DNA of 64,000 nucleotides from CAVVEQ01 sp963828855 (GCA_963828855.1 CAWHGB010000007.1:45350-109349); one strand, 5' to 3'; shown: positions 20,401 through 30,580, numbered from the stretch's first letter. Translations and numbers: made by a program. The notes: generated by a model from the sequence alone, not told the origin.

Positions 20401-22728
20401 CCCATCCGTGTAAATGAAGCTGGTTAACGGTTTGCCCAGTATCGGCGTCATGATCCGGTCAGCTTCATCAAAAGTATCCTTTACCACCGGTTCGGTCTCA
20501 TGCAGGTCCATGAACATGTTCACGTACTGCGACCCCTGCCCGGGGAAGAGGAATGCCACTTTCCCTGCTCCCCCGCTCCCCCGGTAAATGCCATGCGCCT
20601 GCAACGCTTTCCATGCACCGGCGCTTTCATTATTCAATCCTGATATCGCCTTCTCCAACCGTTTCCCCAATTCCGCAGCATCCGTATAGTCAATCGCGAG
20701 ACGCTCGACTTTTTGAAGCTCCTCCCCCGTTGGGCAGCGCGGATCGAAACCTTGTTCCACGGATGCATTTTGGAGCGCTGATTCCAGAGATGCCTTGAGC
20801 GCTGCGGTAGATTCCGCGGATGAAAAGAACAATCCCTGGTAAGGACGCAACGATGGGTCATTCCCTGAGACCATATCAATGGTTATCTCTGACAATTCAC
20901 TTTTGGTAACGGGATTTTCCGCGATGGGGGTGATGTTAGTAGATCCGGCACTCAACCCTTCGCAGATGAAGGCGATCACCTTGGCCAGCGTGTTGTAATC
21001 CGAAAGGCGTAGGTCATCACGGCGGGGAATGTTATAGTGGGTTCGGATCGCAGCCAGGAGTTCCGCCTGTTTGACTGTATCGATCCCCAGGTCCGCTTCG
21101 AGATCCAGGTCGGCATCCAGCATTTCCACCGGGTATCCGGTCTTTTCACTGACCGTTGCCAGCACGTACTGGCGAACGGCTTCCTGATCAGCATTCTGAA
21201 GCGTTGGCGCAGCTACAGCATCATTAACAGTTGCAGATGGTTCAATCATTGAAACCGTCGTGGATTTAAGCTCCAAGGGCACAGCCACGGAAACAGACTG
21301 ATTGCCACCCACCCCCGGGAAGTATTCTTCCAGCACAACATGAAAATTGGTTCCCCCGAACCCAAATGAACTGACACCCGCGAAGCGGAAGTTTCCCTCG
21401 CGAACAGCCCATTCCTGCGATTGGGTATTTACCCGGACGGGCAGGTGAGCAAAATCGATATGCGGATTGGGGCAGCCAAAATTTGCCGATGCGGGCAGCA
21501 CTTTGTGATTTAGAGACAGGATCGCCTTGAGCAATCCTGCTGCTCCTGCAGCGCTTTTTAAATGACCAATATTGGATTTCACCGATCCGAGCGCAACGCT
21601 GCCGATGGCTAATCCGAGCGGCCCCAGCACCGCGTTCAAGCTGGATACCTCGGCCACATCCCCGACCTTCGTCGATGTTCCATGACCTTCGATCAAGCTT
21701 ACGGAAGCTGGGTTTATCCCGGCATCCTGCCAGGCTCGTTCAATGGCACGCTGCTGCCCGAGAGGATTGGGAGCGGTTATTCCTTTGCCCTTGCCATCCG
21801 AGCTTCCGCCTATACCGCGGACAACCGCGTAGATCCTATCGCCATCCCGTTCGGCATCCTCCAGCCGTTTCAGCAGGAAGACGACCGCACCCTCTCCCAT
21901 AACGAATCCATTGGCACCTTCTGCATACGGACGCGAGCCATCCGGGCTGAGCGCACCGATCTTGCTGAATTTGATATAGGATTCCGGGCTCATGCTGCGG
22001 TCGATTCCACCGGTGAGCGCGGCATCGAATTTACCGCTCAGCAATCCTTCGGCAGCAGATTGTATGGCAGCCAGGGAGGAAGCACAGGCAGCATCGGTGA
22101 TGAAATTTGGACCAGCCAGGTTGAAAACATTGGCCACTCTTCCGGCAATGATATTGGAGAGTTCCCCGGGCATGGTGTCTTCGGTGATGGGAAGAATCCG
22201 GTTCTGTACCTCAGCGGCCAATTGCGAATAAATCGCATTTTTCTTTTCCGAGGGTAAGTCCTGGAAACCCGGCACAGACTGGAGGATATCCAGGAATTCC
22301 GGCAGGAGGATGCGGAAATTGGAGCGGTAATGCGAATCGCCGGCGTTGGAATTGCCAAAGATCACTGCGGTTCGTTCGAGATCCAATTTCCTTCCGGGGT
22401 GCCCATAATCGGTGAGTGCCTGGTGGCTGGCGGCGAGCGCCCATTGCTGGACGGTATCCATGGTGGCCAGAACCTTGGGGGGAATGGCGATACCCAGTTT
22501 AAATGGATCAAATTTATAATCGCGAACAAACGCGCCGATCTTTGTGTAGGTCTTATCCGGTATGGACGGATCGGGGTCATAATAATGCGCCAAATTCCAC
22601 CGATCCTCCGGGATATCCCTGATCGAATACCTGGCGGAAAGGATATTTTTCCAAAATGATTCCACATCCGGCGCATCCGGCAGGATGGCACCCAGTCCTA
22701 CAACCGCGATCAATTTTCCATTATTCAT
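14414..22728 (-). CDS. Giant PUFA-synthase-like PKS: KS-ACP-AT-KS-ACP-ACP-KR-DH, multiply frameshifted
   Basis: About 2,770 codons starting at ATG 22728 with a GGAGGT site. KS1 (to about residue 465): Cys in TDAACASSL, His in EGHGTSTKVGD, KSNIGH. ACP-A (about 515-590): DLGIDTVKQAE, Thr551. AT (about 700-1020): FLFPGQGSQY, GHSLGEYAAL, SHAFHTK. KS2 (19.5-17.9 kb): NAACATTTHAL, SHETYTPARGG, NTKGFTGHTMG, so the Cys-His-His triad is kept in divergent surroundings. ACP-B and ACP-C (17.6-17.0 kb): GMDTVKQAE and GIDTVKQAE. KR with a structural half and a catalytic half (16.9-15.3 kb): VSGGSGGITAS, DVLIHAAG. DH (15.4-14.4 kb): DHAIGGVPVLPG (HxxxGxxxxP) and IELCFQTAG. About ten one-base slips (near 20160, 19215, 18310, 17635, 17385, 16940, 16100, 15870, 15310, 15020). 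It probably makes a long acyl chain together with PfaD and the PPTase. Confidence 0.88.
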
Positions 22729-23033
22729 TTACGTACCTCCAGTAATCATTCACCTTTAAAATTAATTTCATCAGCCTGAATTTCTCGGCACTCAAAATAG
22801 TCTTATGAATAGCCTGGTTGTTTACCAGGAGCGAGAAGATAGGGAATCCCGGGAAATAAACAAGCGAATGAACCCAAATGGCGTGTTCATGTTGGAGATA
22901 ACCCTCGGCAGGGGTATAGGTTACGGTTGTCGAAGGCTTAATCGAGCTATCTTCTCGATGGAATAATTTGGGTAATTAAAATCGAAGTGAATTCTTTTCC
23001 GGATGCCTGCTGGCTCTTCTTCTATCGATAAGA
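22729..23033. other. Non-coding region upstream of the giant synthase
   Basis: About 305 bp between the end of the DUF362 gene and the start of the synthase, both on the minus strand. It is more AT-rich than its surroundings and must contain the synthase promoter. Apart from the strong GGAGGT ribosome site next to the start I cannot identify a convincing -35/-10 pair, terminator or conserved RNA. Confidence 0.5.
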
Positions 23034-24718
23034 TCAAGGGAAGAAGGTAGCCAGGATGCTGCGGTTCTCCGCGCGGCACAATTCGTGGATCTCTGACTTG
23101 GTCAGGGGGGCAAATGGTTCGTAGATGGAATCCTGCTGCTGCTCGGCGGGAGTAAATTCCCGAGGTGAGAAGAGCCGGTCCTCCGGCTGCCAGGGAATAT
23201 CGATCCGCTGCCCGGATCGAAGCAGCCTCTTTCGCTTTTCACAGAGCCGGATGGTATCGATCAATGCGGGGATCAAGTGCCGGTTCTGCGGGGAAAGCAC
23301 CCTGCACCACGTACTACTGAGCTGGTGAACGATCATGTGCGCTGAATTCGGAAAGGGCATGCAGCCTTCGATCCATTTTTCTACGATGGGTCTCAACGCA
23401 CTGGCGCAATTACCGACAGCCATTTTCTTTTCAGGAAGGAGTGCGATTTCAGCTTCAGTGAAAGGTCTTCCTAACCTGTCGAACCAGGTAGCTCGCTCAT
23501 TGATTCGCAGCCCTGGACCCAGGATAACAGAAAGGTGAAAATCCGTTCGCTGGCCTTCATAATAGAGCATATCGAACGCATAACGAATCGTTGCCAGGCA
23601 TCCACCACGGCATACCATTTCCATTTTGATGACATCCTGCGGTTCAAGCAAGCCATCTTTGAGTATCGACGAAATCCCAGCCCGGTGATCCCCCACTAGG
23701 ACGCGCACATTGGGAAAATTTACCTGCATCCAATCCCCGAGGAGTGAGGGATCGGCTTCCCGGAAAGGAGTGATGCGCTCCTCACCAATTACATCGACAA
23801 CGGGGGTATTGAATCCTTCACGATCGGCGATCTGCATCAGGGGTACTGTGCCTGGATCAATACCCATCATCCGGGTTGCCACCCTGTCAGTCTCCACGCT
23901 CTGGTTGCCGCTGATAATCACCCTCGATTGAACCGGTTCCACCGGTGCCGGACCGTTCCCCTCCCCTCCCACGATCCCGTCGATGATGACCAGGTCCGCC
24001 TGGAACAGACGCAACATATCCACAAGTTTATGGTTGAGCGTATGGTTGTGGTTTCGCAATCGCAGGTAATAAGGGATGGTGCCCATGGCGTTTTTGAATC
24101 CCAGGGTGACCCCGGAGTATAAATTGGTTTTCATTTTTGGCAGGGAGACGTAGAAAGCCTCTCCACGCACCACCGGGGCGAAGGACTTGGGGATGATCAT
24201 CTCTTGCATCACTTTCGCCTGCGGAAGTAGATAACGCTCCACCGGTTCTTCCTCCAGGGCGACGAGCTCTACCTTACGAACTTTCGCCAGGCGGTCCAGG
24301 CCGGCGATGCGAAAAGCCGAACGGGTGGGCATGCCCTTTCCGGCAGATTCCACGATATGAATATCCCGGGTGTACTGCTGGATAAACAGCACCACCGCAT
24401 CGAGCACACGCGGGTCGGTGGATTCAGGGTAGTCCGGTTCCTTCATCCCCAAATGGTGAAAAACTGTCACCAAATTAGGCTTGATCAGCACCCTGCGCCC
24501 GCGGAGGCTAGGCGTGAAAAATGTACTTTTTCATCCAGTTCGGCAAGGTTTCGGAAGATCGTATCCCGGATCGCGTTGACATCCGCGCGAGCCTCATATC
24601 GTTTGCTTCCGAAATTGGCAGGCAGGCGTACGTAATCCCGCAGATAATCAATCTCCGGAGCGTGGGTGATGACAACTGTGCTATTTGCGGATTTTTGCAT
24701 ATTGGCTAAATCATACAA
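23034..24718 (-). CDS. DUF362 domain protein, one frameshift
   Basis: About 560 residues of the DUF362 family (proteins often linked to Fe-S chemistry, unknown reaction). The ATG at 24718 has a GGAG site 7 nt upstream. Near 24497 a single-base slip separates HFSRLASAG from RRVLIKPNLVTVF, the start of the conserved core. Other family segments: VRGEAFYVSLPKMKTN, VTLGFKNAMGTIPY and ADLVIIDGIVGGEGNGP. Downstream of the core it has an extra domain of about 200 residues with several Cys (CRGGCLATIRYAFD, GNCASALRPIVEKWIEGC, SSTWCRVLS), which might hold a cofactor. It is upstream of, and on the same strand as, the giant synthase but 305 bp away, so a functional link is uncertain. Confidence 0.75.
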
Positions 24719-24811
24719 TACTCCGTGGATTCGGAGGAAGGATTTCGAATCGTTTAAGGCTATTAATCATCAAAATGAATATTCGATGAAGCTACACAAT
24801 AGGATATGAGA

Positions 24812-25369
24812 ATGGAAAATTTAATTTCCCCGCCGACGAGAATCCCGTTTTTTTTACGATTCCCAATTTGGGTTTCGCGGAGAATTACCGGCAAAGATCT
24901 GCTGCCTGCTAAGATGCTGGCCTGGTATCCAAGGGCTGCGGTGGGATCCGGAGTTTTGGAAGTGATGGCAGCTCATCCTGAAGGCAAGCTTGGCGCACGC
25001 ATCCTGAAACTCGTACGTATCCAGGCTTCCCTGACCGCATCCTGCGCTTTTTGTTTCGATATGAACAGCTACCAGGCTGAAGAGACGGGTATCACCCCGG
25101 AGGAGCTGCAAGCCCTCCAAGGCAGAATCGGGATCGATTCCATTTCGACCTTTTCACATCGCGAGAGATTGGCGATCGAATACGCAAGGCTCATTTCCAA
25201 TACCCCGTTGAGATTCCAACCCGAATTCCTCCGGGATCTCCGGCAAAATTTCAACGAGCGTGAGATCGTCATCCTGGCAAGCACGGCAGCGCAGGTGAAC
25301 TATTGGGCTCGTCTGATCCAGGCACTGGGTATCCCCCCGGCGGGTTTCACCGACAACTGTAAGATTTAA
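24812..25369 (+). CDS. Carboxymuconolactone decarboxylase / AhpD-like protein
   Basis: A 185-residue protein of the AhpD/CMD alpha-helical fold. The redox motif is CAFCFDMN (CxxC, with an acidic and an Asn residue after it) preceded by LVRIQASLTAS, as in peroxidase-related AhpD-like proteins. ERLAIEYARLISNTP and REIVILASTAAQVNYWARL complete the fold. ATG 24812 is preferred to ATG 24806 because AGGA lies 7 nt before it and only 1 nt before the other. It is divergent from the DUF362 gene and may act as a thiol-dependent peroxide reductase or an unknown decarboxylase-like enzyme. Confidence 0.82.
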   Translation: MENLISPPTRIPFFLRFPIWVSRRITGKDLLPAKMLAWYPRAAVGSGVLEVMAAHPEGKLGARILKLVRIQASLTASCAFCFDMNSYQAEETGITPEELQALQGRIGIDSISTFSHRERLAIEYARLISNTPLRFQPEFLRDLRQNFNEREIVILASTAAQVNYWARLIQALGIPPAGFTDNCKI

Positions 25370-25424
25370 TTCCTTTCTCCCAAATACTATTCCATCTGTT
25401 TTTCGCTTTCCCCACTTTTTCTTC

Positions 25425-25430
25425 TATAAT
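25425..25430 (+). promoter_or_regulatory. Candidate -10 box before the 25.5 kb membrane gene
   Basis: A perfect TATAAT lies 47 nt before the ATG at 25478, in a pyrimidine-rich leader. No good -35 is seen. Confidence 0.35.
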
Positions 25431-25477
25431 AGGCATTGAATTGTGGGCTCACCAGTCTATCTCTTTGGTGAAAACAA

Positions 25478-26158
25478 ATGAAAAAATTCTTTTTGGATCG
25501 TTCCGTTTCACTGCTGATGGTGATTGTAGTATTGATCCTGGCCACCTTGTTTCAATCGGCGATATCCTATAGCACCACTTTCGGCCGGCTTAAAGACAAC
25601 ATCCATTTGATGACATGGTTGCCAGTATCATTTTTATCGCTGCGTTTATTCCTGGTTTGCGTTGCATTGGTTCTTTGGGTACTTAAAAGGAAAAAGCCAT
25701 TATTCAAGATAATTATCGTCGCGAATACCTTTTTGACCTTTGGCCTTGTTATGAACATTGCGGCTCTGCTGGATGTTCTGGCCGGTTTCTATTCAGGACC
25801 TGTGAATGTCCTCATTCTGGGCGTAATTTTCCTGGCTGCCTCCAACGTGCTGATCTTTTCAGTCTGGTATTGGATCATTGACCCGCCCGGTGTGGAGGAG
25901 GAACCGCGTGAACAAGAAGCATGGGATTTCCTTTTTCCCCAACGTGGTGGTGAAATTCCCCATTATGAAAACTGGGTTCCACGCTACACGGATTATCTAT
26001 TCGTGGCTTTCACCACAAGCATTGCCTTCAGCCCGACCGATACTTTACCGCTCACCCGCAGGGCCAAGGTGCTCATGATGCTGCAAGCCGGGGTCTCGCT
26101 GGTGACGATCACAGCCATTGCCAGCAGCGTGATCAATATTATGGCGAGCGGTGGATAA
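25478..26158 (+). CDS. Integral membrane protein, DUF1345-like
   Basis: A 226-residue membrane protein with hydrophobic stretches at about 9-28, 45-67, 76-97, 106-130 and 200-222. The segment YTDYLFVAFTTSIAFSPTDTLPLTRRAKVLM resembles (by eye) the DUF1345/ion-channel-like signature in which a Thr/Ser-rich re-entrant stretch precedes the last helix. Broken into readable parts: DYLFVAFTTSIAFS at about 170 and PLTRRAKVLMMLQA at about 188. Function is unknown; a two-pore-channel-like or transport role is only a guess. It begins the AT-richer stretch and is followed 28 nt later by the DUF2142 gene. Confidence 0.65.
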   Translation: MKKFFLDRSVSLLMVIVVLILATLFQSAISYSTTFGRLKDNIHLMTWLPVSFLSLRLFLVCVALVLWVLKRKKPLFKIIIVANTFLTFGLVMNIAALLDVLAGFYSGPVNVLILGVIFLAASNVLIFSVWYWIIDPPGVEEEPREQEAWDFLFPQRGGEIPHYENWVPRYTDYLFVAFTTSIAFSPTDTLPLTRRAKVLMMLQAGVSLVTITAIASSVINIMASGG

Positions 26159-26186
26159 TTCGAACCCTGTGAAATAAAACCTCCCG

Positions 26187-27998
26187 ATGACCAAAATCCT
26201 GAAATCCCCCTCAACGATTTTCCTGATCCTTTCCCTGGTTTTCGGAACGATATGGATATTCCTGATGCCAGCCGGCGCCGGGTATGATGAGGAAACGCAT
26301 CTGGCCAGGATCTATGAGATCGACCATAAAGCATTGATCCCCAATCAATGGCTCGGCCAGGAGGGAAACGGCATTCCAGCCAGCATGCTGAAACTATCCT
26401 ATCGCCAAAAACCTTTTTTGCTCCCGATTACGCTTCAGAATATCCGCGAGCAATTGACCCTAACGCTGGATTCTCCCGAAACGATCACGCACCTCACGCG
26501 AGCTGCGTATTCTCCGCTGCTTTATATCCCCCAGGCAGTAATATTTTTTCTTTTCGGATATTTATTAAAACTACCGCTTCTTGTAAATTATTGGTTGATC
26601 CGTTTCACTTACTTGTTGACCTATGTGGGATTGGTATTTTTTGCGATCCGGCTGATCCCGAAATTCAAGTGGGTACTTTTTGTCCTCGCCCTGGCACCTA
26701 TGACCATGATCCAGGCTGCATCCATTTCTGCCGATCCAGCCACCAATGGAGCCAGTTTCTTGTTCATCGCCTGGGCGCTCTATTTGGTGGAACAGAGGGA
26801 CCCGATCAAACGAAAAGAAATCTGGATCACATTCTTATTGGTTTTTATTCTTTTCTTTGTTAAACCGAACTCCACCCCTCTTGTGCTTCTATTGGTATTA
26901 ATAAAGCCATCCCGGTTTTCGTCCAGAAGTGTCATGGTTTTATTCTGGACAGTCATCGCGGGATTATTCCTGGTTGAGGTCGGCGGATGGTCGGCAATCC
27001 AATTCCAAGCCGAGGCTGCCAGGCGTGGGCTCACCGAAACGCAATCTTCGGGACTTTTCACAGTAATTTTCTCTTCCCCAATGGTGTTCATCGGTAACTT
27101 AATAACCTACATCGCCACGAATATCCCCGGTACCCTCAAAGACTATGTTGCATCATTCGGGTACGGGTATTACGAAATACCTTCAATCGTTTACATCCTC
27201 TTCGTTATCAGTTTAGGAGCCGCAATCCTGCATGATTGGCAGCTCGACGAGATCTCCAAACCCATCAGGATCCTCCTGGGGATCGAATTTATCCTCCTGT
27301 TCTTCGGCACATTCGCACTCCGGTTCGCGATTAAACAGAGCGTGGGCAGCCTCGCGCTTTCCCAGGGTCGGTATTTCATACCCTTCATACCTTTATTGAT
27401 CTTCAGCATTTTCGGAGGCCATATTCATTCGGCCATTAACGATAAACCATTAAAATTGATGGCATTTTTCGGTACCACCTTGACGCTTCTCGTCGTCACC
27501 GCAGCCATGTATCTCGTCTACTATGTACCGTGCGGGATGTATTTCTACACGCCAGGGAAGTGCGTTCTGCCAGTATATAAGAATTGGGCTCCCTCCCGGG
27601 ATAATTCCGTTCTCATACAAAAAGGTGAAATTGTTGAGCAGACTTTTCAACCCGATTGCGGAAGGACGGACAGCCTTTCATTTTTTACCTATACCGCACC
27701 ACAAACTACCGGCGAAGGTGATTTTTTAATGCAAATGATGAACAACCAAACCGGTGAGAAATTATTCTCCATGACATATCCAAGCAAGAATATGCAGGAC
27801 AATGCGATGACGAAAATCGATATTCCGGCAATTCAACTGGATACGAATGGCAAATATTCGATCACGATTTCCACCGATGGTCCACAACCTGTATTTTCGA
27901 TCGGACTTTCGGACCGCCAGCGAATTCGCGGTTCCCTCACCCAATCGGGAATTCCAATCGATAAAGATTTGTTGTTCCAATACAGCTGCATTGAATGA
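26187..27998 (+). CDS. DUF2142 polytopic membrane protein
   Basis: An intact 603-residue protein with about ten or more membrane helices. The N-terminal helix is followed by AGAGYDEETHLARIYEI, the acidic D/E-E-H loop typical of DUF2142 and of GT-C glycosyltransferases that use lipid-linked sugars. The loop LKLSYRQKPFLL and an extracytoplasmic C-terminal beta-rich domain of about 130 residues (after YYVPCGMYFYTPGKC) follow. Probably a lipid-linked glycosyl or polymer-processing enzyme of the envelope, working outside the membrane. AT-richer than most of the window. It is followed 39 nt later by another GT-C-like protein. Confidence 0.8.
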   Translation: MTKILKSPSTIFLILSLVFGTIWIFLMPAGAGYDEETHLARIYEIDHKALIPNQWLGQEGNGIPASMLKLSYRQKPFLLPITLQNIREQLTLTLDSPETITHLTRAAYSPLLYIPQAVIFFLFGYLLKLPLLVNYWLIRFTYLLTYVGLVFFAIRLIPKFKWVLFVLALAPMTMIQAASISADPATNGASFLFIAWALYLVEQRDPIKRKEIWITFLLVFILFFVKPNSTPLVLLLVLIKPSRFSSRSVMVLFWTVIAGLFLVEVGGWSAIQFQAEAARRGLTETQSSGLFTVIFSSPMVFIGNLITYIATNIPGTLKDYVASFGYGYYEIPSIVYILFVISLGAAILHDWQLDEISKPIRILLGIEFILLFFGTFALRFAIKQSVGSLALSQGRYFIPFIPLLIFSIFGGHIHSAINDKPLKLMAFFGTTLTLLVVTAAMYLVYYVPCGMYFYTPGKCVLPVYKNWAPSRDNSVLIQKGEIVEQTFQPDCGRTDSLSFFTYTAPQTTGEGDFLMQMMNNQTGEKLFSMTYPSKNMQDNAMTKIDIPAIQLDTNGKYSITISTDGPQPVFSIGLSDRQRIRGSLTQSGIPIDKDLLFQYSCIE

Positions 27999-28037
27999 TT
28001 TTTCAATTAATAAGCTACATTCCGTAATTAGAGATCA

Positions 28038-30107
28038 ATGTTAATTTTCTCTTTTTCCCTAGTTATATCCTTTGCGGTGTTTATATCATCCGCTTTAAAA
28101 ATCAAGCATCGCCCCGGTTATTTGCTTTCCATCTATTTATTGTTCATCAGCAACATTGTGGTTTCGGGCTTAATTGCGAATCCTTTGGGGTTCTTAAATA
28201 ACAAGTCGTTTTACCTTGTCTTCGAATTGGTCATGCTTGCTGTTGCTTTGGGATTTTGGGGCTTCCATAAGAAACCTTCTCTGCTCGGTCCGTGGAGCAC
28301 GCAAGACTTCCATTATTCGCGGGATCAATGGAGGAAAAGCTTAGGGGAATGGAGGGTCATTTGGGTTCTCGCAATTTCCATGATCTGCTTTTATGCAATA
28401 GGGGCGTTGTTGGTTCTTTTCATCCCGCCAAATACAAACGATAGTTTGCTCAATCATCTGGCGAGAGTGGGGTTTTGGCTGCAACATGGAAATATGTTTT
28501 TATGGCCAACACCTTCAATACACAACCTCATCTATCCTGTAAATGCGAACCTGCTGTTCCTTTGGACAATCCTTTTTTCGAATACGGATTATTTGACAGG
28601 ATTTGCTCAATGGATCGCAGCTTTTACCGGGGCAGTCGCAATTTTTGGCATCAGCCGTTTGCTGGGTTGGAAGCGTGCGCCTTCCATTTTTGCTGGTTTG
28701 GTGTGGCTCAGCTTGCCAGAGATCTTGCTTCAATCCACGACAGCACAACAGGACCTGATTGTCGCCGTTTTCTATATCCTATCTGTTTACTTTTTTATCT
28801 TCGGGGTTCGCGAAAAGAATCTTCAAGCAGGAATCCTTTCAGGTTTGGCACTAGCGATTGCCATTGGCACGAAACAGATCGCCCTTTTCCTTCTTCCTGG
28901 TTCTGCAATTTTTGCCTTTCTTGCCTGGTTGAAATATCGCCGATCCATTCAAAGATTTCTTCTTGTGTGGGTCATTTCCAGTATGGGATTAATCAGTCTT
29001 CTCGGTTCATATATTTATATCCAAAACCAAATAATTTTTCACAACCCCATGGGTGATAGTGATTTTTTGGCGAATCAGATCGGCGGTCAAAAGAACTGGG
29101 GAATAAAGGAAAATATCCTGTTCAACTCAGCCAGATTCTTTTATCAGAGCGTTGATTTCACAGGGTTCCCAATTCAAATCGAAGACAATCTAATTAATCT
29201 GAAAGAAAAGTTGGCAAAGCCCATTTTTACCATGTTGAACCTTGACCTGGAGTCACAGGCAGCAGTTCATGATCCAAGTTTTCCTTTTATTTATTCGGAT
29301 ATCCCCCCGATTCAAGAAGACCAAAGTTGGTATGGGATCCTGGGTTTTTTTCTCGTTTTTCTACTCGCACCAATCCAATTCATTCGTGGAATACAAAAAA
29401 GAGATCCTTTCCGCATAGGCCTATTTCTGACCTCATTTGTTTATTCGATTTTAGTAATTGCTTTTCGGCCAGGTTGGGACCCCTTTCAGGGGCGATATTT
29501 CATACCAGTGGTGACATTAACTGCACCTTTCCTTGCCTCCATTGTTCGCCAAAAATTGGGTTGGAAAATCATGAATTGGGTAATCACAATTTTTATAATT
29601 TTTTCAACTATCTATATCCTCTTAAACAACAGTGGAAAACCGCTGATTTCGTACCCTCGCCTGCAATCTCTGCTCCGAATTTCATCTTCCTCTTCAAAGT
29701 TACGTGATGGGATCATGACATTCTCCCAACTGAATTTTCCTTCGCCAAATGATATTTGGAATCTTGATCGAACTGATCGGCAACTTATCCAGATTAGAAT
29801 GATGGATACACCGGTAAAACTGGTTGAGGATTCTGTCCCAAAAGTAACGAACCTTGCACTTGGTTTTTCTCAGTATTTACCAGTATTTCCCCTTTTTGGC
29901 GAGCATCTTACCCGAAAACTCTTCCCGGTCTATCCACCGGAAAGGCTCCTGGATAAATCCTGGTTTGAGGAAAACAAGATCGATTTCCTGCTTCTTCACC
30001 TCACCGACCCGCAGATGCCCGATCCTCCCGCCTGGTTGATCCCATATCAAACCATTGGCAATTGGGCTCTTTATTATCCTGAATGGAACAAACCACCTTC
30101 GCAATAA
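28038..30107 (+). CDS. GT-C/GT39-like membrane glycosyltransferase
   Basis: An intact 689-residue protein with 11-13 predicted helices. After the second or third helix the loop FIPPNTNDSLLNHLARVGFW has an acidic residue and His, as in GT39/GT83 dolichyl- or polyprenyl-phosphate-sugar transferases. Further motifs are SLPEILLQSTTAQQDLI and FRPGWDPFQGRYFIPVV, the late conserved RYF/P loop. The last 100 residues form a soluble domain (FPLFGEHLTRKLFPVYPPE). Together with the DUF2142 gene it suggests surface glycan assembly. Base composition is distinctly AT-rich relative to neighbours. It overlaps upstream sequence of the dCMP deaminase gene, with the deaminase ATG 12 nt after the stop. Confidence 0.75.
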   Translation: MLIFSFSLVISFAVFISSALKIKHRPGYLLSIYLLFISNIVVSGLIANPLGFLNNKSFYLVFELVMLAVALGFWGFHKKPSLLGPWSTQDFHYSRDQWRKSLGEWRVIWVLAISMICFYAIGALLVLFIPPNTNDSLLNHLARVGFWLQHGNMFLWPTPSIHNLIYPVNANLLFLWTILFSNTDYLTGFAQWIAAFTGAVAIFGISRLLGWKRAPSIFAGLVWLSLPEILLQSTTAQQDLIVAVFYILSVYFFIFGVREKNLQAGILSGLALAIAIGTKQIALFLLPGSAIFAFLAWLKYRRSIQRFLLVWVISSMGLISLLGSYIYIQNQIIFHNPMGDSDFLANQIGGQKNWGIKENILFNSARFFYQSVDFTGFPIQIEDNLINLKEKLAKPIFTMLNLDLESQAAVHDPSFPFIYSDIPPIQEDQSWYGILGFFLVFLLAPIQFIRGIQKRDPFRIGLFLTSFVYSILVIAFRPGWDPFQGRYFIPVVTLTAPFLASIVRQKLGWKIMNWVITIFIIFSTIYILLNNSGKPLISYPRLQSLLRISSSSSKLRDGIMTFSQLNFPSPNDIWNLDRTDRQLIQIRMMDTPVKLVEDSVPKVTNLALGFSQYLPVFPLFGEHLTRKLFPVYPPERLLDKSWFEENKIDFLLLHLTDPQMPDPPAWLIPYQTIGNWALYYPEWNKPPSQ

Positions 30108-30118
30108 AAGAGGCAGCC

Positions 30119-30559
30119 ATGCGTCCTGACTGGGATTCTTACTTCCTGAAAATCGCTTACGCCGTTTCCGAGCGCTCCACCTGCGACCGGGCGTTCGTGG
30201 GTTGTGTGCTTGTGCTGGAAAAACGCATCCTCACGACCGGTTTCAACGGATCTCCGGCAGGGCAAGCGCACTGCGACGATGCAGGCCACCTGATGGTGGA
30301 TGGGCACTGCGTCCGTACCATCCACGCCGAGACGAATGCCATAATCCAGGCAGCTCTTCACGGTGTCTCCACCCGCGGTTCGACCTGTTACGTGACCCAC
30401 TTCCCCTGTATCAGTTGCTCCAAGGTGCTTATCAATTCGGGTATCACCCGCCTGGTGTATTGCGAATCCTACCGCCCGGATCCGGTTGCGTTAGATTTCC
30501 TGAACAGCGCAAAAATCGAGGTGTTGCAAAAAGAATTCAGTACCCAATCCCCCGGTTGA
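30119..30559 (+). CDS. dCMP / cytidine-deoxycytidylate deaminase family enzyme
   Basis: A 146-residue zinc deaminase. The ATG at 30119 with AGAGG 6 nt upstream gives MRPDWDSYFLKIAYAVSERSTC, the usual start of ComEB/dCMP deaminases. The zinc site is HAETNAI (His69, catalytic Glu71) and FPCISCSKV (Cys97, Cys100). The insertion NGSPAGQAHCDDAGHLMVDGHC contains the extra Cys/His residues seen in dCMP deaminases. It converts dCMP to dUMP for thymidylate supply. It follows a membrane glycosyltransferase gene by 11 nt, so it may be co-transcribed although functionally unrelated. Confidence 0.9.
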   Translation: MRPDWDSYFLKIAYAVSERSTCDRAFVGCVLVLEKRILTTGFNGSPAGQAHCDDAGHLMVDGHCVRTIHAETNAIIQAALHGVSTRGSTCYVTHFPCISCSKVLINSGITRLVYCESYRPDPVALDFLNSAKIEVLQKEFSTQSPG

Positions 30560-30580
30560 TAACCTTCTTCGTTCACATCG

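Noticed and set aside
14414..22728. Many small independent genes in the synthase region
   Set aside because: The pieces fit end to end as successive parts of known PKS domains with no intervening start signals, so they are one gene broken by indels.
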